A stretch of 64,000 nt of DNA from Glandiceps talaboti (lineage: Eukaryota; Hemichordata; Enteropneusta; Spengelidae). A model generated the notes under the pieces. The model was not told the origin of the DNA and made no database searches. It saw only the letters and a list, made by a program, of their open reading frames with translations. A program made the translations under genes and the position numbers. The stretch spans positions 1,408,501-1,472,500 of the forward strand of contig NC_135566.1 of assembly GCF_964340395.1 (NCBI RefSeq), read 5' to 3'. The first letter of the stretch is position 1. Each line of letters opens with the position of its first letter. Shown here piece after piece: positions 37,091-53,211 of this stretch.

Positions 37091-38448
37091 AAATCATAGA
37101 ATTAATAGATCTGAGAAAGAACTAAATGTTGAATTGTGAAAAAAAGTCTTGAAATTAAGATATGTTTATACAGAAAATTCTTCACATTGTTGATTGTCAT
37201 ATGTTGGAAAATTGTAATGGGAAACTTATTGATTTGTTATTCTAACTGATATTGTGTGTCAAAATAAATATTTGCTGTAAAGAACATAACACTGAATAAT
37301 ATATAAAACAATCTAATTACTTCATATTTTGGACAGTTGACAGATCTTGGAAAATGTAAAGAGATTTATTTGTTATTCTAACTGATATGGTATGATATTG
37401 TCATTAACAAGTATCTGTATTTGAATAGGCCAATTAATGTTTGGGGTGGGGAAGGGTGGAGGGGGTGTTTGGGTGGGAAAGGGTGAAGGGGGTGTTGGGG
37501 TGGAGAAGGGTGGAGGGGTGTTTTTCTGTATTTTGCTTTGATTTTGTATCTTCTATCCTGAAATGTGTATTTTCTCAAAAAATGTTAAATTACTGGTTGT
37601 TTCAAGTTAAAATCACAACAACAAAAATGTTTTGTTAGATAGGAAGTATGTATGTCATAGAAGGCCTAGAGTAAGTTGTGTAAGTATCACTTGCCCTTCT
37701 GATGAATAATTTGTAGGTAGCTAATCAAATGTTAACACAGCATCGATTTAAATGTGTAATGAAATATAGATGTTATGGTAACCAAGTAAAACACGTGTTT
37801 CTAAAGTACAAGAAGAGTAGAAAACATTATTAAAATTAACTGTTGAATTGAAATAGGAATTTTATTTTAAAAAGTTTTTGATTTTGAACATATTTAAAAT
37901 ACTTCACAACATGTATATGTCCTTAAAAATTTGTTTTTCAAAACTTAGATTAAAACTTACAAGACATAGTTGAGTTCATAGAATATAAATTAGTATTGTT
38001 CATAGTTGTAAACTTATAGATTTCCTTTCAAATGGAGATGAAAGTAATGTGTAAAACTTATTTGAAGAATTCTGTAAGGATATACATTGTACAATACTAC
38101 AACCAGGACTGATTTAGACATAGCTGTGAAATGTCAGAGGTGAGGTGATAGTGGTATTGAATTGTGTTTGTTTGTGAAACCTGAATCGTCAACAAAGGTA
38201 GTGGTAACTTTATGAACATAATAATACATTAGAGTTGACAAGTAGTGGCTGTATTCATTGGATAGTTGGGTGTATATTGAGACAACTTAATGCAAGGCAA
38301 TACGCATAATCCTGTGCTAGTATAATAGTTGCCAAGAGCAACATGTACCCTATTCCCTTTGTACAGTGGCTAGGTATTGTATTACGTCATGGCCTCTTAT
38401 CCCGGGCACACACACACAGACATACAACTAGTGTTGACACAACCTCAG

Positions 38449-38604
38449 CTGTGAAAGATGATCCCTCTCAAAAAGGACATCTCTCATTTGATCTCAGACT
38501 GTCAACAAGTATGGACAGTAGCAGGAACTCAAAAGTTGTGTTTTTTGACGAAAATATGCCTTCAAGACCACCGCCGTTCGGGGCACCGCTAAGGACAGGA
38601 AAAA
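38449..38604 (+). CDS. LIAT1: LIAT1-like gene, probable internal exon 2 (156 nt, symmetric)
   Basis: The exon starts after an AACCTCAG acceptor and ends at AAAAA|GTAAGG. It contributes 52 codons (AVKDDPSQKGHLSFDLRLST..., ...FFDENMPSRPPPFGAPLR). Both boundaries are phase 1, compatible with exon 1 and exon 3, so it could be included or skipped without changing frame. The composition (Ser/Pro/charged) and stronger CpG/codon character than the surrounding intron support coding. I do not recognise a domain in it. Placement in the LIAT1-like gene is inferred from phase and order only. The ATG frame that extends it upstream to 38343 runs through the acceptor and is probably not used. Confidence 0.5.
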
Positions 38605-43356
<4,752 letters not shown>

Positions 43357-43755
43357 TTGCAAGAATATTTTGTACTTTTCTCAATTTTAGATTTTCTTTT
43401 GGATATAAGATTTCTATCTCTTGGTGAGTTGCCATAGTAATTGGAAAACACAGTGTATTTTTATTATCTTCACTATAGTATATACCAGTAAATTTAAAAA
43501 TTAAATACAGTGACATTGGTAACAAACATTAAATTTAGTGCCCACACATTCAGCTATATTTCTGTTTGCCAAAAAAATTTCAAATGCATTCAAATGTTTA
43601 AGTATCAACTGATTGCTACAGTCAAGCTATATGTGTTTGACCTTACATAATCAGAATTAATGTCTGTAATGAATTAGTTATGCCCGACAAAACGTTAATT
43701 TCATTGTGTGTTATAAAATGGTATCTGTGAGCCATATACTGTAATCTAATATACC

Positions 43756-43879
43756 AACCTGGAAACCATGCTATCCTATGCTTCTGACAGTGTCTGATGG
43801 TGAGACTGTAGAATTTTACAAACCTGGAAGCCATGCTGTGCTATGCTGCTGACAGTATCTGACAGTGAGGTGGGACTGT
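43756..43879. repeat. Two-copy tandem duplication, about 65 bp
   Basis: AACCTGGAAACCATGCT...CTATGCTTCTGACAG at 43756 recurs at 43821 with scattered substitutions, each copy followed by a GTGAG(G)...GACTGTA block. Confidence 0.7.
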
Positions 43880-46184
43880 ATGTTGACTGACAAATTCATC
43901 GTTGTTTGCATTCCTCTAACCACTCACTATACCATGTATAGGTATTATATGAACACAAACAACGAGTCTTCCAGTGTAGGACTGTATGGAATCTAGACTG
44001 ATCTTGTGTCTTAGGTGAAGTGTGTGTCATGTTATTTCAATGTCATTGTTTGTAGTCACACATAAAACCAAACAATATATCACTGTATTAGTTATGTAAA
44101 ATGTATGTTGTTTCCACATTGCCCTTTCCTTTGATAAACACCATCAATTTATTTATCCAGTATTGCCAGACAGATAAAAACAAATACATAATGAAATAAA
44201 ATCAATACTTTCTTCATAACATATTTCAATCTTGATGTGATCAAGACAAAAAAAACCTTGAAATTTGACACAGGAAAACAAAAGAAGTGTAAAAGATGGT
44301 GCTTTGTTCTGAAGAATTTTGAAGAAATTGTATGATTAATTTTATTGATTTCTTTATGGCCAAGCACAGTAAGACTGTACAAAGAAATACAAATGATCTA
44401 AACCCTTAATATATTCTTAGAAGGCAGTTGTATACTTTTAAACCAAATATGTATGTGTCTGTGTAGTTGTTACTTTTATACTGTCCATGACAATCAGTTT
44501 GCTATTTACATGTATTGTAGAGTTTATAGTACTTTGAAAATACCAGACTTGAAAAACTGCAAGACGGAGAGTTTAAAAACTGCAAGACGGAGAAGAGAGT
44601 TCAAGAGATTCTTACATTCAATGTATGAGTTAAATGTTAATGTTTGACTATGACAAGTTTGCCTTTCAATGGATCCTAAGTTATGAATGTATGAATATGT
44701 AGTCAACACTGTGTGCTCTTATCCATATTATCAATTAGCTCGATAGGAAAGAGTTTCCAATGTGATCAAGCCACCAATCAGGTTAGAATTAGATGCCCTA
44801 ACTTTTTCAAAACTTTTGATGCTGTCATTGACTGTAAGAAACGTCGTGTCGTTCTGACCTCATGTGTGAGGGCGCCCTGTCATGGCATACCTTACAGACT
44901 AATGCTGTCATTGAATGGTTCACTATTATGTATATGCCCTAATTTGCCATAGTGTATGTACAGGGATATGATTGCATGGCTGTCACTACAACAAAGATTT
45001 GATTATGATATACCATGATAAAAAAAATTTCCAACATTTTTTAATTTTGTATAGACAGCCAATCTCTATGACGTCATTCTTCATTTTCATAAGTCCCTTT
45101 TCATTCAATACTACAGAGCATTTGTAGAAATCTAGTGAGTTCATACTAAATATTTATTTGATTTCAAACAATTTAGCTTTATTAAATTATGCTTTGACTT
45201 GACTAAATGTTGTGTATAAAGTTACAACTAATGTTACAGTACCCAAGGTAAATATTTCAAATTGCACTTGCAATCAGTTTATGATCAGTTTATATGTGAT
45301 AATTTATTAGCATAGTGTGTATCATGAAAACTTTATAGTGTATGTAAGAATGACATTTCTTTGATATGATATTGAAAACAAACAAAGCAACATGGTTTGT
45401 CATGTATTATTGTTTGCATTGGTTGAAATCACAATGATGTGACTGACAGTCTTTTCTTAAATTCATAGTACTAATGGTTTTCCAGGTTGTGTGACACTGA
45501 GTCAAACACTCCTTCAGTATTCAGAATTTTGTTGTACATAATTCAACTGAGTATTTGATTTTTCTCAGGGTTGTTGAATCTCAGTCCCCCTCTTTTATGG
45601 TGGAACTGTGTTTAAACTATGTATTATTTCAGTTTTTGCCTGAGAGGGCGCCATACATTTCAGTTTTTTAGCTGAGAGGGCGCTATAACTGTCCAACACT
45701 TGTCCAACAGCTTTAAATTAATTTTTTCACGGCTGTGTGATTTAACTGAGCCTTTGCCACTATGAATGAAGTGATAAGAACATTCAAGTTTTACATATTC
45801 AGAGGATGGAAAATTTCAAAATATGATTTTGGAATGGGTGATGTTTCTGTTTAAAATTGCCAACCTAGTGAGCATAAGCAAATTCCAAGTTTTGTTTATT
45901 GGAAAGAAATATTGAAATCCTGTTTGGTATTTATTTTTTTTTTTATTTCTAAGTCTGTCAACACAAGCATTTCTCTTCATCAATTTCATTTTGAATGGCA
46001 GCGTTGTTTTCTTTTTTCATTTATGCTGCAAGTACTTTCCTGATAGACTAGATATTTTGTGTGTGAATTGAAAGTCAATTTCCAAGTTGTAAATATTTAT
46101 ATGAGAATTCTCATTGTATAATAACATAATCAATATGAATTGTAAAAGTGTTTAAAACACTTCACTAAGTGAGTGATCCATATT

Positions 46185-46548
46185 GACTTTAAAGTAGCCA
46201 TATGGATGAGAATTGGGTATTTATTTGGGGTTTGTAATTTATAAAACAATTTTATCATGGCTTCCTAATTGAAAATGTGAAACAACATATCCCCCCCCCC
46301 CCCCAATACTTGGTTGTAACTCAATACATTGCAGAAGATTGATAAATATGTAAATTTTTGTTATTGTACATACAATAACAAACTTTTACACATTTTGAGC
46401 TTTTTGCACTAAATCGAGCTACAAACACATACTTAGTCTATGCTGTTTCACATTGAACTTTCAAATGGGAAACCATCATAAAACTGTTTTGTAAATTAAA
46501 AATCCAAAATAAATACCCAATCCTCATCCATATGGCCACTTTAATGTC
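46185..46548. mobile_element. Long inverted-repeat MITE with TTAA ends (piggyBac-like)
   Basis: Arms of about 100 bp (46185-46290 and 46432-46548) are inverted copies: the left carries GCCATATGGATGAGAATTGG and GTATTTATTT, the right its complement with scattered mismatches. The conserved end AGT(A/G)GCCATATGGATGAG is bordered by TTAA on both sides, the target site duplicated by piggyBac-type transposons. The core contains a C-run and AT-rich DNA; there is no ORF. A partial relative is at 58235-58292. Confidence 0.7.
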
Positions 46549-48767
46549 TACAGAACTAGTCAAACTAATGCACATTTCCATTCTTGAATTTAATAAATTC
46601 AAGGTGTATAATTATTACTGATTCTTTCAACCTATAAAAGTTAAGACTGAGAGATTTCTCAGGAGAAGAGACAATAGTAAGACTTGGGTTTATCAGTAGT
46701 CTCTAGGGAGGACTGGATGATTGTGACCTGGTAAGTGTTCTCTCCATACACATAGTAAACTCAGTAATTCAAATTGGTTATTTTTCATGCCTAGAAGCTG
46801 ATTGGGTGAAGAAGTCACATGATACCTATATTGCGTTGATCATGTCAAATTACCCAGATGTGACATAAATAACTAGGGCCATATACAGAAAAAATGACCT
46901 GTAAACAAATAGCCTTGAACACCAATTTTATGCTGATTTTTTCTCAGGATTACATATAATGATTGTGCTCAGGTATGGCCAAAAATACTAAATTTGAGTG
47001 ACTGAGTTGATAGGCTGTGTGGAGAAATACTGTAGTACCTTCATGTGTTTGTGGCAGCCACAGTAGATGAAATATTTGGTGACTTTGAAATATTGTACTA
47101 CAACAAAATAGTCTTGAAAATGTCACCACTTGCCTATTAAAACTCTCAAATTGAGTAAACCCTAAGAAATTCTTGTCTGGGAAAGGAATTTTTGGAACAT
47201 TTAATTTCATTTTCATTGAATATGGTGGCTGTCACTACTACCCACATCCTGAATTCTCCTGTGTTTTCTCTTGGTCTATTCACCAATATTATTATTCAAA
47301 GTATGTAAATTATGTAAATTATTACCCCTTTATATTTAAACAGGAAACTACAAAAAAAATACTACATTCACATTGCATGGCCACATCTTTATATAGTTTG
47401 ATTTGCATGTCTGTATTATTCAGATTGCAGGGCACAGCACAATCAATTTGTTTTAGCAATAGTGTCAGCAGACGACAGTTCAAGTTTTGTGGACCAATTA
47501 TTTGTAAATAGGATGTAAATACGTCTTTTTTTTAAAGTGTTATTTTTTATCCTTTGTGCCATTTTTTTGTTAATATGCCTAAAAGTGTTTAAGAAAAGAC
47601 AACTTTGTTTATGTTTTTATTTATGATATTTTGCTTGTTTGTAAAATAATTTGCACTATGATTTAATGCTATTTGAAAACAAAATGGCAGAAATATTGAC
47701 AACTCAGATTGTACTTCAAGGCAGCTTCTTTTTATTTTATTTTTACTGTCAAAGACATTAAAAAGTGAAAGAGTATGTGACTGACTGTGTTTGTGTCTTT
47801 ATTTGTTGTTTACATGTATTTGTTGTTCTCTTTACTTCCTACATGGTTGACTGACTTTACATCCTGTTTTTACATGTAAGTTATTTTATGGCTCCCATGT
47901 CGCTGTATGTATAAAAACACGAAAGTATTCTAAAGGAAACATGTCTAAAGTCAGACAAAAAGGGAAAATGATTGAAACACGCTTGCACACACAATTTGAG
48001 TGTAGCCAAATATATAAGATATTGTAACTACATAATGTTAACCTAAAATCATAATTTCAATCTGCATCTAATGTCTTGCTTTATTGCGTGGAAATGTCGA
48101 CAAAGGATATTGCAAACAAAAGATAAGTAAGTTTATCCGTAGATGGCGCGCTTAGCTTACTCCGGTGGCTGATCCCGTGTGCTACTTGCATGTACATGTG
48201 CCCATGCCTTATGCTCTTGGCCAATACGTGAAGTGAGGACAGATAATAAACTCTTCAAACATAAACGTTCGTTTTAAAGTACGAATAAAATATTTGCTTC
48301 GTATATTTGTTGACTTTGTTTAGACCAGGCCATAGGCCAACGACATACACGAAATTTTTATGACGCTTAGATAGTTCATTGTGCAATAGGATGTTGACCC
48401 TTTTTTGAACGATTTTGAAGTATTGTGTGTTTCAGAAAAGTGACAATTGGTCTACACGAATTGCGTGTTAAATTACACAGCTGTTTTAGTTATGTGTATG
48501 ATATAGACATACGTGTTTGCTGTATATGCTGCATAGATTAGAATGGTTGCAGAGACGTCTGTGATGAGAGATAACAATAGAGTTATAAAAGAATGTAGTC
48601 TTGGTATGCATGGTACCCGTTCTTGATTAATTGTACGGGATTAGTATGGTCAGCATTGTCCGACGACTGAACTCTACAAGGATTAATACTAGCTGACACT
48701 GTCTTCTCTGCTTGTCATTTACATTGGTTTGTTCATTGTTATATATATAGCTATTAAACCTTTTCAT

Positions 48768-48893
48768 AAATGTACTAGTCTAGAATTCTAAACTGGTACA
48801 GTGTATTACGTATTACAAACTTCTCCGAAGTATACTGAAGTTTTTAATACGTAATACACTGTACCAGTTTAGAATTCTAGACTACAAATGTAC
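48768..48893. mobile_element. Near-perfect palindromic insertion with 8-bp direct repeats
   Basis: A 40-bp arm (48776-48815, beginning TAGTCTAGAATTCTAAACTG) is repeated exactly inverted at 48845-48884. The roughly 29-bp loop itself holds a partial inverted repeat (AAACTTC / GAAGTTT). The 8-mer AAATGTAC flanks it at 48768-48775 and 48886-48893, as expected for a hAT-type insertion. The perfect arms suggest a recent insertion. It has no coding capacity. Confidence 0.85.
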
Positions 48894-49889
48894 AGCATAT
48901 TCGATCGGCAATGATTAAGTACCCGTACCAAGGCCCAGTGTTAAAATGCAGCGAAATGTTTCCTTGATTTAGGGTCTAGTGTATCTCATATGCGCCACCA
49001 TGTACTAAGTATTTACTAATATGATGCAAGTGTCAAACCGTCTACGATTTAATTATGCATAAATGACGTCACAAGAGGAGCATCGAGAGAAGACCACCAC
49101 ATATATGAAGTATATACACTACATATATCTACTACTCTGTATATGGGAAAGTCTGGAGAAATTTCAATAACTTTGATTTGGGGTGGTTATAATGCATACT
49201 TACTGCAAATGAAAACCAACATATACAAATTTTAGAATTTCAAGTTTTAACATTATAAGACAACATGGTGTTTACTGCCGAAGGCGAACTGATCAAACCA
49301 AATCGTAATCGCGACATTTGCATTTAGTGCGCTAAATCTATAAACCGACTATAAAACGAATGTGTCGCGAAATTGCAAATGAAAAGATATATATTTTTTC
49401 GCCGTCATTACATAATACCCTTCCTAAAACCAGTAATGGATTAAACTTAGACTTATTGTGGGGAAATAACTGCTTATGATGGTTTTTTAAATTTCAGTAA
49501 TTGCTCTAAACCGTCTATGTGAGCAATTACTGATAACACGTGACTAAATATGTATGATCCTTTTTACTTGTTATCATGGCTTAGAACGGAAATAGGAGGA
49601 AATGAATTGGAGAGATATAATCATCCATATTGAGTCTAATAATCAATCAATCAATATTATATTTTTATGTGAGTGAATGAACTGTCGTCATCGTGTTTAA
49701 TTCGTCATCGATTGATTAAATAATCCCATAAATGTATTAATTAGGTTGATTAACTAATTGATGAAATGATGAATTGATGGCTAGTGGGGTAATAATTATT
49801 GTAGGGTATGTGATGGTTGGGGTGGAGGGTACCGGATACGTACGTAAGGTACATGCTCAAAATATGTATCATACTTATAATATTTCATT

Positions 49890-49970
49890 GTTGTGTTGTG
49901 TTGTGTTGTGTTGTGTTGTGTTGTGTTGTGTTGTGTTGTGTTGTGTTGTGTTGTGTTGTGTCGTGGAGTG
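49890..49970. repeat. (TGTTG)n pentanucleotide array
   Basis: About 16 uninterrupted TTGTG pentamers; the Cys/Val open frames across it are repeat artefacts. Confidence 0.95.
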
Positions 49971-50252
49971 GCGCGTTTCGTTGCGTTGTGTTTTGTATTT
50001 ATTTTTTCTAAACTAATTCTGTTTTACCTTATTTTTGCTTTGCAACCATCAAACAGCTTAGTAGCTGATTTTTACGCTGAATAAATAAACAAGTAAATAA
50101 AATATCTTAACACGCATATTATATCTACATCAAAGTAATTCTGAGTTCTTGTGTGTCTCAAATGTCATCCCAAATTGGTACTTCTGTAATCTAATATTCT
50201 CTCCATTGTATATCTTCGACTGTGTATGACACATCTGAACAGTTGACAGTGG

Positions 50253-50305
50253 GGTCGACCTTGGAGGAATTATACTGTGTCAGTATAATTCCTCCAAGGG
50301 TCGAC
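50253..50305. mobile_element. 39-bp perfect hairpin flanked by GGTCGAC repeats
   Basis: CTTGGAGGAATTATACTG (50260-50277) is followed by a 3-base loop and its exact reverse complement (50281-50298). GGTCGAC flanks both sides (50253-50259 and 50299-50305), a 7-8 bp direct repeat. It looks like a minimal palindromic insertion with a target-site duplication; the flanking motif is itself palindromic (GTCGAC), so alternative readings exist. Confidence 0.7.
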
Positions 50306-50523
50306 ATAACCTCGACACGCTGATGTACACTATGTGTAAACTCTGTAATACTAGTAACGTACATTGATAAGTGAACCGCCACACCCTGACACGGGGTACC
50401 AGTTTAAGTCGTGCATGTACATATCAGTAGCGTTCAACTGGTTTACCATTATAGACTCTGAACAATACTAGTCGAGGAGATGACATACTAAATGTTAATC
50501 TACTGAACAGTAGATTGTACATC

Positions 50524-50703
<180 letters not shown>

Positions 50704-50765
50704 AGTCAATATACATAACGTGTTTTACTCTGAAAGAAAACTTCACTAAAGACTTTAAAACATTC

Positions 50766-50811
50766 GTAATGCGTCAGACCACTAAAAGAATAGTGGTCTG
50801 AGGTAATGCGT
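50766..50811. mobile_element. 28-bp palindromic insertion with 9-bp direct repeats (copy 1)
   Basis: CAGACCACTA and TAGTGGTCTG pair around a short loop (50775-50802). GTAATGCGT flanks the hairpin exactly on both sides (50766-50774 and 50803-50811). A second insertion with the same arms lies 0.4 kb downstream in a different target sequence. Confidence 0.75.
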
Positions 50812-51201
50812 AGGTCAGGTGAACTCTTAGACCCATCGTCTTATCGATGTTCTCGTGTTCAAAGAAAAAAGCAAACGTATAAAGACTTTTGATATGTATT
50901 ATCGAAGTTTAAATTGAAAACTTTGTTTATTCTCATAACAAACTCAACGGTGTCTTTCAAGCTGAACTAGCTGTGACTTCACTGTTAGTTTTTTCGATTT
51001 CAATAAAAGATTATTTAAATACCAATAATGAGACATTTTACATGTTAATTAGACTGAGGTCACTTTTAATTTTATCCATAAATAGCACAGTAAAAGTCGT
51101 GATTGAATGAGTGGGTGGGTAGGTGGGTAGGTGGGTAGGTGGGTAGCTGGATGGATGGGTGGGTGTTGTGGTTGATTGGAGACAATACTTTTATGTGATT
51201 G

Positions 51202-51246
51202 GATTTATCCTCAGACCACTAACTTTTTAGTGGTCTGAGATTTATC
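51202..51246. mobile_element. 29-30-bp palindromic insertion with 7-8-bp direct repeats (copy 2)
   Basis: CTCAGACCACTAA pairs with TTAGTGGTCTGAG (51210-51239). GATTTATC occurs at 51202-51209 and 51239-51246 (one base of overlap with the hairpin end is ambiguous). The arms match copy 1 at 50775-50802 while the loop and target differ. Confidence 0.75.
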
Positions 51247-52033
51247 GTACTATGTGATGTTTACAGCCACACCAATACGTTCAGTACGACGGTGATCCAA
51301 TACTTTTGTTCATGAAATCATAATATCAAACAAAACATGTTTTTTCTTCAGCTTTAATGGTCATTTATTAAGCTTAATATTTTCATTAATATTTCACAAA
51401 GAATATAACATTTTCCCATCGCAACAGCAGTGAGAATAACGAACCATATTTAGTAGTGTGTTGTACCATGGTTGTCCCAAAATAACCTGACGGGTTATGA
51501 TTTTTTTGAGATTTAGACCAAAACGATCTTTGCAATGTGATATTTTTATGTTTTATCGTAAAGACGTTCATTCATTATCAGTGGTTAATACTGCACAGTA
51601 ACTCACACGGTGAAATGAACGTGTAAAAATAAGCTAAATCATGTGGGAGTTTTTTGTATTATCAGTTTCACAGCGCTATAATGTCAGAAAGTCACAAACA
51701 TGTCAACTGTACTGTCAGTTTTACATTTTGGTAAGACAACATTTAAAAAGATTACATCGTAATAATATGTACACGTGTACTTTTCTTCAGTCAGGTGAGT
51801 CACGCCGTCACTGATATAAGCTTTGGACCCGTGTATGTGTGAATGAATAAGTGGATGACGAGTAAGCACACTTTGGCCAGTTGTCAAAACATTTTAGGGG
51901 AAAAAAACGGTGAAATAAACGATGGTCTTTTGTCTCCAGTTACGGCGCTATCTACAAATCTTTATGAAGTTAGCCGGTCGAAATGTTTCATCTAAAAATA
52001 ACTTTTATTAGCATATTGAGGAATTCTCCGCAT

Positions 52034-52113
52034 TGACGTCACGACCAGTTTGTAAACTACATTTTGATTGGTTAATACCCGGTCTTTTAATCACATGGTA
52101 CATCTTGACCAAT
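52034..52113 (+). promoter_or_regulatory. Candidate SERCA proximal promoter elements (CRE, CCAAT boxes)
   Basis: A perfect palindromic CRE, TGACGTCA, lies at 52034-52041, about 400 bp before the SERCA start codon. It is followed by an inverted CCAAT box (ATTGG, 52067-52071) and a direct one (CCAAT, 52109-52113). The region is richer in CpG than its flanks. No convincing TATA box was identified. Function is inferred from motif and position only. Confidence 0.45.
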
Positions 52114-52430
52114 AGGATAGTTCCACATTCGTATGGACCGCGTGGTATGCGCAGTGGGTCATCAGGATACAGTCCCCACTGAAACTGGGAACCTGGCTGT
52201 CAGGGTAGCACATAGCTTCATTTTTACACCACTATTTTGCCCTACATATTGACAACAACACTGAAAAGTGAGAATCACACAGGATATTAGGTATTAAGGC
52301 ATCGTGGGACGTGGATATACTAGGTGTGAGGGGAGTGACGGAACGTCAGCGGCGGGGAAAGCCACCCTACAATTTTTGATTTTGTAGGTTTTCGTAGTAG
52401 AGGATAAGCGAACATTACATAGACTTTACA

Positions 52431-52548
52431 ATGGAGCACGCACACGCCAAAAGTGTTGCCGAAGTTCTGCAGTATTTTGACGTCAGTGAAACTCAGGGAC
52501 TCTCGCTAAGGGAAGTGAAACATCGGCAGGATAAATATGGCCCGAATG
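52431..52548 (+). CDS. ATP2A: SERCA calcium ATPase, coding exon 1
   Basis: SERCA pumps Ca2+ from cytosol into the sarco/endoplasmic reticulum, using ATP through a phospho-aspartate intermediate. This exon begins at the first ATG of the conserved N terminus, MEHAHAKSVAEVLQYFDVSE, and encodes 39 residues plus the first base of the next codon (GLSLREVKHRQDKYGPN), the cytosolic N-terminal part of the actuator domain. It ends at a GGTAAGT donor in phase 1. The next exons follow in phase: 18 nt, 83 nt and 105 nt, together 324 nt or residues 1-108, a layout that matches the vertebrate ATP2A genes. Invertebrates usually have one SERCA gene, so no paralogue number is assigned. The catalytic domains are beyond the right edge. 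Confidence 0.95.
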
Positions 52549-52777
52549 GTAAGTAAAGTGTTACTGACGATTGTTCAATGTGTGTTAGGGTTACGCAAGG
52601 TACTCGTAGTCTGTCTTCACCATATTGACTTGCTGTGTACTATCATTGTTGAGATCCGTACACGTATGATGAACATTTATCCTACTGCAGTTTGCTTTGT
52701 CGAAATATGGCTGCGAAAATTTTTCGGATTATTGACATACTCAGTCGCTAACTTTCGTCTGGTCTTCTTTTTTACAG

Positions 52778-52795
52778 AATTGCCGGCTGAGGAAG
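52778..52795 (+). CDS. ATP2A: SERCA coding exon 2 (18-nt microexon)
   Basis: Only 18 bases lie between a TTTTTACAG acceptor and a GTAAAT donor. With the split bases from the neighbours it reads E-L-P-A-E-E-G, the invariant motif following YGPN in SERCA. Phase 1 on both sides. It is too short for ORF finders and is supported by exact continuity of the protein. Confidence 0.95.
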
Positions 52796-53128
52796 GTAAA
52801 TATTGTCTTTCATCTTTTATTTATAATTTTAAAATGTGAAAATTACCGATTCGAACAACATAATTCTAATATTACTCGGGCGGCGTGTGTCGTCAAAATC
52901 GGTAAATATATCGACAACTTCCCTTTGTGATAGATATGATTATTTTAATATTGTTAGTTGCTCTTTACTGCATGTACTTTTAATTGATTTCCACCCCTTT
53001 GTTGTCTGTATCGTGAATGTTATACCAGCGTACAAGCACCAGTGTATAATAATGGCCGGCCTTGGATGGAGTGCTCGTGTAAACCACATGCAATAATAAT
53101 TCGTAAATATAACCTTGCAACATTACAG

Positions 53129-53211
53129 GTAAATCGTTGTGGCAGCTCGTGTTGGAACAATTTGACGACCTCCTCGTGAAAATTCTTCTGTTAGCAGCAA
53201 TTATCAGTTTT
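53129..53211 (+). CDS. ATP2A: SERCA coding exon 3 (start of transmembrane helix 1)
   Basis: The 83-nt exon begins after CATTACAG and ends before GTAAGT in phase 0. It encodes [20 protein letters not shown] and then LLAAIISF: the amphipathic linker and first half of transmembrane helix M1, agreeing closely with the family. Confidence 0.95.

Larger units (their letters stand above)
21108..38448 (+). other. LIAT1-like gene, large intron 1 (about 17 kb)
   Basis: No convincing exon was recognised inside. The stretch carries a T/G/TG microsatellite (24889-25024), tandem duplications (25982-26099, 27096-27270), an AT-rich palindromic insertion (27427-27684), a minisatellite (28920-29560), an antisense LINE 3' end (31331-32025), a pentanucleotide array (35480-35810) and a possible SINE remnant (36795-37090). 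Extra exons or a nested gene cannot be excluded. Confidence 0.45.

Noticed and set aside
38343-38448. Upstream ATG extension of the exon at 38449
   Set aside because: The frame crosses a CA-rich stretch and the likely acceptor; the phase of the shorter exon fits its neighbours better.
44713-44952. 79-codon plus-strand frame ending in a Cys-rich stretch
   Set aside because: No recognisable family and no splice context; it overlaps a dispersed GAGGGCGC motif and is probably repeat-derived.
49774-50084. Cys/Val-rich frames
   Set aside because: Read-through of the TGTTG pentanucleotide array.
52537-53096. Two plus-strand frames of 86-100 codons over the SERCA 5' region
   Set aside because: They run through the donor, the microexon in another frame and introns; the spliced SERCA reading explains the region.
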